Below are positions 30,294 to 36,179 of a DNA stretch of 36,179 bases, piece by piece. This DNA comes from Bryobacterales bacterium (lineage in GTDB: Bacteria > Acidobacteriota > Terriglobia > Bryobacterales > Bryobacteraceae): the NCBI GenBank assembly GCA_016789755.1, contig JAEUQG010000241.1:1-36179 (forward strand), written 5' to 3'. The notes under the pieces are model-generated. The model saw only the letters and a program-made list of their open reading frames with translations. It searched no databases and was not told the origin of the DNA. The position numbers and the translations under genes are program-made. The stretch's first letter is position 1, and each line of letters begins with the position of its first letter.

Positions 30294-31325
30294 ATGCGCT
30301 CCTTTGCCCTCGTCGATCAACGCAACCTCGAGGAAATGATCCTCCCCGATCCCCCGGACCCAGGGCCCGGCGAAGTCCTCGTCAAGCTCCGCCAGGTAGG
30401 CATCTGCGGCTCCGACATGCACTGGTATCTCGATGGAGCCATCGGCCACACCAAGGCCGCCTACCCCCAGGTGCTCGGCCATGAGCCCGCCGGCGAGATC
30501 ATCGCCGTCGGCAAAAATGTGCATCACCGCAAGGTGGGCGACCGCGTCTCCATCGAGCCCTCCATCACCTGCGGCCATTGCGAATACTGCCTCCGCGGCC
30601 AGCACAACCACTGTATTCACTGCGTCTTCCTCGGCAGCGCCGGAACACCCGGCCTGTTCCGCGAATACGCCGTGATCCCCGAGCACAACGCCGACCCCGT
30701 CCCCGATTCCCTCACCTGGACCCAAGCCACGCTGGTCGAACCCGTCGCCGTCATCGTTCACGTCATGGAACTCGTCCAGATCGCCGTCGGCGACACTGTC
30801 GCCGTCATGGGCGCCGGGCCCATCGGAATGCTGTGCGCCTCGATGGCCAAGCTCTCCGGCGCCTCTCGCGTCTTTCTCTGCGACAAGCTTCCGCACCGGC
30901 TGGCCCTGGGCGCGAAAATGGGCGTCGAGCGTTGTGTCCCCGTCGACCGCATGGAGGAGGCAGTCATGGACGAAACGCGCGGCCGCGGTGTCGATCTCGT
31001 TCTCGATGCCGCCGCCGCCCTCCAGACCATCAACATGGGCATCCGTATCGCGCGCCCCGGCGGCACGTACATGCTCATCGGCATCCCCACCGAAGAGGTG
31101 CTCGACCTCGACATGCAAACGGCGATGAGCAAGGAGATCCTCATCCGCACCCTGAAGCGCTCCAATCACAAAGGCATCGCCGCCACTCGCCTGCTTGCCG
31201 AAAAGCGCGTCTCCGATGCTCTCGTTACCCACGTCCTCCCATTCGATCAAACCCCGCGCGGCTTCGAACTCCTCGCCGATTATTCCGACGGCGTCGGCAA
31301 GGTCGTGATTGAGGTGTCGCGATGA
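30294..31325 (+). CDS. Zinc-dependent medium-chain dehydrogenase (polyol/sugar type)
   Basis: The 343-residue enzyme belongs to the sorbitol/threonine dehydrogenase group. Catalytic zinc ligands are C38 in GICGSDMHWY and H63-E64 in LGHEPAGEI, with E149 in LVEPVAV. Structural zinc cysteines C93, C96, C99 and C107 are all present. The NAD-binding motif is MGAGPIGM at 172-179. It oxidises a secondary alcohol of a polyol or sugar in the cytoplasm. The linked rhamnulokinase-type gene, which overlaps its stop as ATGA, suggests a role with L-sugars or their polyols. Substrate is not determined. The near-leaderless start lacks a Shine-Dalgarno sequence. Confidence 0.93.
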   Translation: MRSFALVDQRNLEEMILPDPPDPGPGEVLVKLRQVGICGSDMHWYLDGAIGHTKAAYPQVLGHEPAGEIIAVGKNVHHRKVGDRVSIEPSITCGHCEYCLRGQHNHCIHCVFLGSAGTPGLFREYAVIPEHNADPVPDSLTWTQATLVEPVAVIVHVMELVQIAVGDTVAVMGAGPIGMLCASMAKLSGASRVFLCDKLPHRLALGAKMGVERCVPVDRMEEAVMDETRGRGVDLVLDAAAALQTINMGIRIARPGGTYMLIGIPTEEVLDLDMQTAMSKEILIRTLKRSNHKGIAATRLLAEKRVSDALVTHVLPFDQTPRGFELLADYSDGVGKVVIEVSR

Positions 31326-32764
31326 AGCACTTCCTCGGCTTCGACCTCGGCGCCGAAAGCGGGCGCGCCATGCTCGGCGCAATCGTCGACGGCAAACTCG
31401 CGCTCGAAGAATTGCACCGCTTTCCCAACCAGCCCGTACGTCTCCCCACCGGTCTCTATTGGGATACGCTGCGGCTCTTCCATGAAATGAGCGAAGGCCT
31501 GCGCATCGCCACCCGCGAGCGCAAGCTTGCCCTCAGCGGCATCGGCATCGATACCTGGGGCGTCGACATCGCCTTCCTCGGGCGCGACGGAGCGCTCGCC
31601 GACAACCCGCGCCACTACCGCGATGCCCGCAACAACGGCCAGCTCGACCGCACCTTCGCCGTGGTCCCGCGCGAGGAGATCTTCGCCCACACCGGCATTC
31701 AGATCATGCAGATCAACAGCCTGTTCCAGTGGCACGCCATGGCCCAGCAGAACGCGCCCGCCCTCGAAGTTGCGGAAACGCTGTTCTTCATGCCCGATCT
31801 GTTCAACTACTTCTTCACCGGAGTGAAGCGCGCCGAACTCACCATCGCCAGCACCTCGCAATTCTACAACCCGATCCAAAAACGTTTTGCCACGGAATTG
31901 TTGTCGCGCCTCGGCCTCAACGCAGCCATCCTCCCGGAGATTGTCCAGCCTGGCACGCTGCTCGGGCCTTCGCTCGAAGGCGGAGTCCCCGTCTATGCCG
32001 TGGCCGGCCACGATACCGCCGCTGCCGTGGCGGCAGTCCCCGTGGAAGAAGGCGGCGATTGGTGCTACATCAGCAGCGGCACCTGGTCTTTGATGGGAGT
32101 CGAGCTGGCCGAGCCCATCGTGAATGCCCATTGCGCGGAGTTGAATTTCACCAATGAAATCGGCGTCGAAGGCCGCGTCCGCCTGCTCAAGAACATCGCC
32201 GGACTCTGGCTCTGGCAGGAATGCCGCAAGGCCTGGGCGCTCGAAGGCACAACTTACTCCTACGCCGAAATGGCCGGAATGGCCGCCTCGGCCCGCCCCT
32301 TCCCGGCGGTGCTCCATCCCGATGCGTTTCTCGAGCCCGGCGATATGCCCGGCAAAATCGCCGCACACTGCAAGGCGCACGGCCAGGCCCCGCCCGCAAG
32401 CCACGCCGAATTCTGCCGCGCAATCCTCGAAAGCCTCGCCCTGCGTTACCGGCAGGTCCTCGAGAGCCTCGAATCCCTCACCGGCCATCCCATCCGCCGC
32501 ATCCATATCGTCGGCGGCGGCAGCCGCAACGCCTTGTTGAACCAGTTCGTCGCCGATTGCACGGCGCGCGTGGTAATCGCCGGCCCTTCCGAAGCCACCG
32601 TCGCCGGCAACATACTGGTCCAGGCGATGGGCGCGGGCGACCTGCGCTCCCTCGCCGATATCCGGCAAGTCGTACGCAATTCCTTCGATGTCGCCGTCCA
32701 TTCTCCCGCGGCCGGCGCCGCTTGGGATGCCGCCTACGAACGGTTTCTCAAACTCTCCGCGTAG
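31322..32764 (+). CDS. rhaB: Rhamnulokinase-type FGGY carbohydrate kinase
   Basis: The 480-residue FGGY kinase phosphorylates a ketose at the terminal hydroxyl using ATP. Its N-terminal phosphate motif FDLGAESGR (7-15), GIDTWGVDIAFL (75-86), RDARNNGQ, the GHDTAAAV catalytic segment and YISSGTWSLMGVE follow the rhamnulokinase pattern. Length matches RhaB of E. coli. It is translationally coupled to the dehydrogenase. No rhamnose isomerase, aldolase or transporter gene is next to it, so the remainder of the pathway lies elsewhere. L-rhamnulose is the best substrate guess; L-fuculose or another L-ketose is possible. It ends 19 nt before the convergent regulator gene. Confidence 0.88.
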   Translation: MKHFLGFDLGAESGRAMLGAIVDGKLALEELHRFPNQPVRLPTGLYWDTLRLFHEMSEGLRIATRERKLALSGIGIDTWGVDIAFLGRDGALADNPRHYRDARNNGQLDRTFAVVPREEIFAHTGIQIMQINSLFQWHAMAQQNAPALEVAETLFFMPDLFNYFFTGVKRAELTIASTSQFYNPIQKRFATELLSRLGLNAAILPEIVQPGTLLGPSLEGGVPVYAVAGHDTAAAVAAVPVEEGGDWCYISSGTWSLMGVELAEPIVNAHCAELNFTNEIGVEGRVRLLKNIAGLWLWQECRKAWALEGTTYSYAEMAGMAASARPFPAVLHPDAFLEPGDMPGKIAAHCKAHGQAPPASHAEFCRAILESLALRYRQVLESLESLTGHPIRRIHIVGGGSRNALLNQFVADCTARVVIAGPSEATVAGNILVQAMGAGDLRSLADIRQVVRNSFDVAVHSPAAGAAWDAAYERFLKLSA

Positions 32765-32783
32765 ACGCGATTTCCTTCCGCCA

Positions 32784-34103
32784 TTACCCCAGCCCCATCT
32801 TCTCCAGCTTCCGGTACAGCGTCTTGCGCTCGATGCCCAATATCTTCGCCGCGCGGCTCTTGTTTCCACTCGTCGCAGCCAGCACCTTCTTGATCTGATC
32901 GGCTTCCGTATCCGCCAGCGATTCCCCGCCCTGCCCGTCGCGCGAAGAAAGCGACTGGATCGCGTCCAGCACGGCCTCCTCGTCTATCCTGTATTGCGGC
33001 GCCAGAATCGACAGCCGTTCGATCATGTGCTGCAACTGCCGCACGTTCCCCGGCCAGGCGTATTCCTCCATCGCCCGCATCCCGCTCTTCGTGATCCTGG
33101 CGTTCAACCGGTAGCGCTCGTTCGCCTTGCCGACGAACGTTTCCGCCAGCAGCGGAATGTCCCCCCGCCGGTCGCGCAGCGCCGGCAGCTTGATCGGCAC
33201 AACATTCAGCCGGTAAAACAAATCTTCCCGGAAACGTTTTTCCTCCATCCGCTTGGCCAGGTCTTTGTTCGTCGCCGCGATCACCCGCACATCCACCTTC
33301 TTCGCCCGCGAGGCCCCCAGCGGACGCACTTCCCGCTCCTGCAGGAAGCGCAACAGGCGCAACTGAAACCCTTCGTCGATTTCGCCGATTTCATCCAGAA
33401 ATACCGTGCCGTTATGGGCCGCCTCCAACGCTCCCACTCTGTCGCGGTCGGCCCCCGTGTACGCCCCTCGCATGGCCCCGAACAGTTCGCTCTCCAGCAG
33501 AGACCCGGTGATCGATCCGCAATCCACCGGCACAAACGGCTGCGCGGCGCGCCGGCTCAGATTGTGAAGCAGCCGCGCCACAAGTTCCTTGCCCGTGCCC
33601 GTCTCGCCCTCAATCAACACCGTCACGTCGCTCGGCGCCGCCTTGACGATGGTTTTGTACACCTCCACCATCGCCGGCGAACTGCCGATCATTTCACTCA
33701 CCGGCAGGTCTTCCACATCCGCGTCTTCGTCGTCGGACCCCCGCGCCGCCTCCTCCGCACGGTGGATTATCTCCAGCATCTTGTCCAAATCGAACGGCTT
33801 GGCCACGTAATCGAATGCCCCGCGCTTGGTCGCCTCCATCACCGTCTCGATCGTGCCCCGCCCGCTCATCAGGATCACCGAACAATCGGGATTGGCGTTC
33901 TTTGCCGCGTTCAGAATGTCGAGCCCCGTGCGCTCATCCAGATACACATCGCTGATCACGATCGGAAACGCCTCCGATTGCAGCTTCGCAATCGCTTCCT
34001 CGGTTGAGGCCGCCGAATCCACCGCATAATTCTCCAATTCGAGAAACGTCACCAGCGTCTCCCGGATCGAAGCATCGTCGTCCACTACTAGAATCTTCGC
34101 CAA
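32784..34103 (-). CDS. Sigma-54-dependent response regulator, NtrC type
   Basis: The 439-residue regulator has a receiver domain (1-118, acidic pocket D8/D9, phospho-acceptor D52 in ISDVYLD, S80, K102). A sigma-54 AAA+ domain follows (about 138-365, Walker A GETGTGKE at 166-173, Walker B FLDEIG at 235-240), then a Fis-type HTH (NKSRAAKILGIERKTLYRKL, 414-433). The sigma-54-contacting loop reads GAYTGA (213-218), a Tyr variant of GAFTGA also seen in some active regulators. It should activate sigma-54 promoters when phosphorylated by the CHASE2 kinase encoded 2 nt upstream. Translation starts at TTG (34103), probably by coupling to the kinase gene. Target genes are unknown. Confidence 0.95.
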   Translation of the reverse strand: MAKILVVDDDASIRETLVTFLELENYAVDSAASTEEAIAKLQSEAFPIVISDVYLDERTGLDILNAAKNANPDCSVILMSGRGTIETVMEATKRGAFDYVAKPFDLDKMLEIIHRAEEAARGSDDEDADVEDLPVSEMIGSSPAMVEVYKTIVKAAPSDVTVLIEGETGTGKELVARLLHNLSRRAAQPFVPVDCGSITGSLLESELFGAMRGAYTGADRDRVGALEAAHNGTVFLDEIGEIDEGFQLRLLRFLQEREVRPLGASRAKKVDVRVIAATNKDLAKRMEEKRFREDLFYRLNVVPIKLPALRDRRGDIPLLAETFVGKANERYRLNARITKSGMRAMEEYAWPGNVRQLQHMIERLSILAPQYRIDEEAVLDAIQSLSSRDGQGGESLADTEADQIKKVLAATSGNKSRAAKILGIERKTLYRKLEKMGLG

Positions 34104-34105
34104 AA

Positions 34106-35944
34106 TCAGTTCCCTTTCGCGGGAAGAACGATCGTAAAACAGGAGCCTTTTCCCGGCGTGCTGGCGATCTCCAGCCTTCCCCCGTGATGCTCCACGATTT
34201 GTCCCACGATCGACAGTCCGATTCCCGTGCCTGCCTCTCCACTCTGCTCGGCCCGCTTGGTCCGGTAGAACCGCTGGCCAACCTGCTTCAGCTCTTTCTC
34301 ATCCATCCCGATCCCTTGATCGCTCACCGCAATCCGCAGTTGACCCGCGTCGTAACGCGACTCCACCGCAACTTCGGTGCCCGATGGCGAATACTTCACG
34401 GCGTTCGATAACAGGTTATATACAGCGTACTCCATCAGTTCCCGATCCCCCAACACCTCCGCCTCCGCCAGCCCCTTCACCTCCAATCCGATCTTCTTCC
34501 GCTCCGCCAGCGGCCTCGCCCGTTCCGCGCACACAATCACCGTATCGCTTGCCGCGAACGGCTCCTTCTTCAACTCCATTTGGCCTTCTTCCAGGCGCTC
34601 CACGTCCAGAAACGTCTGGATCATTTTCGCCAGCCGCTTCGATTCGCTGTTGATCATCTGCGCCATTTGCTTGCGCTTTTCCTCGGTCATGTTATACCGG
34701 CTGATCAACTCGCTCGACCCCTGTATCGCCGTCAGCGGCGATTTCATTTCATGCGACACGAAATGGATCGCCTGCTGGTAACGGCTGCGGTCCGCCTCCG
34801 ATCTTCGCAACTGCTTCCGGACTACGAAATACTGCCACGATCCGCATCCGATCACGCTCAACCAAGCGCACGCCGCCGGCGCCAGAATCGGAAACACTAT
34901 CCCGTTCGAAAACACAACATGCGGCAGCGAATGCGCCCACAGGATCTGAATCGCCGCCACCGCATACGCATGCCATCCGCCCAGATACGCGAACACCACC
35001 GCCGGCGCCATCGCCAGCACCGCCGCCGCCAGCACAATACTGATGTTGCTCGCCGCGAAAAGAAAATCCCGTTGCGCCAGCGTCTCGTAAATGTGGGCGT
35101 GAATCTCCACCCCCGGCATCCCCATGCTCGTCGAATACGGAGTCACCCAGCGGTCCCGCGCCTGCGACAAAGACGTCACCCCGAGAAACACCACCTTCCC
35201 CTTCAGCCGCGCAGCCTCTTCAGGCCTCTCAATCAACGTCTTCAGCGATAGACGCGGCAGAGGCGCCCAGCGGTATCGAATCAACATCGGCCGTCCGCGC
35301 TCCCCCCGCCGCGGAAACGGCAGCCGCTTCCCAGCCACGTCCAGATCCCGCTGCGATTCCACAATCTGCTCCCCGCCCATCGCCAACCGGTACGCCTCCA
35401 GCGCCATCGCCCAGCGCCGCTTGCGCTCCGCCACCTTCTCCAATTGCACCTGACGGCTCACCCCGTCGTATTGATCCAGATCCGCGTGCACATGCCCGAT
35501 CGCCTTCGCCACTTTCGCAAACGGAGCATATGGCTCTTCCCACCGGTCCGAGTTGCGCATGATGTCGGAACTCAACACCAGGTTCGGCACCTTGGCCATC
35601 GCCGCCGCCAGCAGTTCGTCCCCTCCAGCGTCGTCTTCATCGGCCAGTATCAAGTCGATCGCCACCGCCTTCGGCCCCGCGCCTGCCAGCACTTCCAGAG
35701 CCTTCGCCATCGTCCGCCGCAATTGCCGCGAGCCCTTGTAGTCGATCAACGTCTGATCGTCAATCTCCACCAGATACGCATCGTGCGCCGCTTCGGAAGG
35801 CTTGTTCAACATCAGCAGCCAGTCGTAGTAATAGTTGTCGATGCGCGAAGCGATCGGAGTCCAGCCCGCAAACAGGCCCAGCATCAGCGACCCCACGCCG
35901 ATGAGAAGGTACGGCAGCTTCCGCGGATCGCCAGGAGCAGCCAT
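34106..35944 (-). CDS. CHASE2-domain sensor histidine kinase
   Basis: The 612-residue kinase has a first membrane segment at about 11-28 and a CHASE2 extracellular domain at about 33-295, including VEIDDQTL and KAVAIDLILADEDD. Membrane segments follow near 303-322, 325-343 and 347-366. The cytoplasmic part has a HisKA dimerisation region with phospho-acceptor H398 in HFVSHEMKSPLTAI. The ATPase has N514 in NLLSNAVKY, DQGIGM at 542 and GTGIGLSIV at 572-580. All kinase boxes are intact. The start shares one base with the M24 peptidase stop (TGATG), and the regulator follows 2 nt after the stop. CHASE2 ligands are generally unknown. Confidence 0.95.
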   Translation of the reverse strand: MAAPGDPRKLPYLLIGVGSLMLGLFAGWTPIASRIDNYYYDWLLMLNKPSEAAHDAYLVEIDDQTLIDYKGSRQLRRTMAKALEVLAGAGPKAVAIDLILADEDDAGGDELLAAAMAKVPNLVLSSDIMRNSDRWEEPYAPFAKVAKAIGHVHADLDQYDGVSRQVQLEKVAERKRRWAMALEAYRLAMGGEQIVESQRDLDVAGKRLPFPRRGERGRPMLIRYRWAPLPRLSLKTLIERPEEAARLKGKVVFLGVTSLSQARDRWVTPYSTSMGMPGVEIHAHIYETLAQRDFLFAASNISIVLAAAVLAMAPAVVFAYLGGWHAYAVAAIQILWAHSLPHVVFSNGIVFPILAPAACAWLSVIGCGSWQYFVVRKQLRRSEADRSRYQQAIHFVSHEMKSPLTAIQGSSELISRYNMTEEKRKQMAQMINSESKRLAKMIQTFLDVERLEEGQMELKKEPFAASDTVIVCAERARPLAERKKIGLEVKGLAEAEVLGDRELMEYAVYNLLSNAVKYSPSGTEVAVESRYDAGQLRIAVSDQGIGMDEKELKQVGQRFYRTKRAEQSGEAGTGIGLSIVGQIVEHHGGRLEIASTPGKGSCFTIVLPAKGN

Positions 35945-36179
35945 CAGCGTTGCATCCGCCGCTCGACATCCGAGGCCCCGCGCGGCAGCGCGCTCGAAAG
36001 CACCTTCGCGCCGCTCTCCGTCACCAGCACCATGTCTTCGATGCGGATGCCTGTGTTCTCTTCGGGAATATATATTCCCGGCTCGACAGTGATCACCATG
36101 CCGGGCGCCAGCGGTGCGTCGTTGGCCGCTGCATCGTGCACCTCCAATCCCACATGATGCCCGATGCCGTGCGTGAAAT
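35944..36179 (-). CDS. M24 metallopeptidase (Xaa-Pro aminopeptidase-like), C-terminal part
   Basis: Only the last 77 complete codons are in the window; the start lies to the right. [15 protein letters not shown] followed by [23 protein letters not shown] is the C-terminal metal-binding region of M24 'pita-bread' peptidases of the Xaa-Pro aminopeptidase branch. It has the conserved His in GIGHHVGL and Glu residues in EPGIY and RIED. These enzymes remove N-terminal residues preceding proline. It is the upstream neighbour of the CHASE2 kinase in an apparent operon; any functional link is unclear. Confidence 0.9.
   Translation of the reverse strand, partial: FTHGIGHHVGLEVHDAAANDAPLAPGMVITVEPGIYIPEENTGIRIEDMVLVTESGAKVLSSALPRGASDVERRMQR

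Noticed and set aside
30231..32869. Minus-strand open frames of 383 and 529 codons opposite the dehydrogenase and kinase genes.
   Set aside because: Both plus-strand proteins show complete catalytic motifs; the reverse frames show none.
1..36179. Search by eye for tRNAs, CRISPR repeats, transposases and phage genes.
   Set aside because: No clover-leaf-like sequence with a conserved T-loop, no regular repeats and no transposase or integrase motifs were seen.

Overview
The window looks like a chromosomal segment of an Acidobacteriota bacterium, most likely from the Solibacter/Bryobacter branch. That placement is inferred from gene content, not from a marker gene. The supporting content is two roughly 1,100-residue Oar-like TonB-dependent receptors with N-terminal carboxypeptidase-regulatory domains, a VWFA-like protein in an operon with a third outer-membrane barrel, a DUF2934 protein, and an ECF sigma factor overlapping a Ser/Thr kinase-TPR gene. 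The DNA is GC-rich and almost fully coding. No tRNA, rRNA, CRISPR array, insertion sequence or phage gene was seen. Both edges cut a gene: nagA at the left and an M24 aminopeptidase at the right.

Left part (1-9772, all minus strand): the start of nagA is followed in plus-strand order by a tightly packed operon transcribed leftward from about 6327. Its order is xseB, ispA, tlyA, nadK, a dicarboxylate/amino-acid symporter, an exported nucleoside hydrolase and an arginase-fold protein. Six of its junctions are overlaps of 1 to 17 nt. It joins a housekeeping isoprenoid/RNA-methylation/NADP cluster to uptake and salvage genes. An Oar-like TonB receptor (6362-9772) lies just upstream of this operon on the same strand.

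Centre-left (9920-14495, plus strand): a three-gene operon with 4-nt overlaps encodes a plug-less TonB-receptor-type barrel, a signal-peptide-bearing VWA-like protein with a degenerate metal site, and an inner-membrane-anchored coiled-coil protein. Together they could form an envelope-spanning assembly, and this is the most interesting candidate system in the window. A decayed copy of the last gene's 3' end lies just downstream.

Centre (14679-24610): a minus-strand trio encodes a small exported repeat-like protein, a sulfite-oxidase-fold enzyme and an MBL hydrolase. Two small exported plus-strand proteins and an exported enolase-superfamily enzyme follow. Next come a TetR regulator with a palindrome inside its promoter, a second nucleoside hydrolase, inorganic pyrophosphatase and another Oar-like TonB receptor.

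Right (24686-36179): an ECF sigma / Ser-Thr kinase-TPR / small-protein operon faces two plus-strand genes (a small beta-rich protein and a TPR protein). A DUF2934 gene follows, divergent from an operon of a zinc-dependent polyol/sugar dehydrogenase and a rhamnulokinase-type kinase. The window ends with a minus-strand M24 peptidase, CHASE2 histidine kinase and NtrC-type regulator operon.

Several operons appear to start with leaderless or near-leaderless transcripts, because a TANNNT -10 box sits 6-7 nt before the start codon. The plus strand looks C-rich whichever strand is coding.
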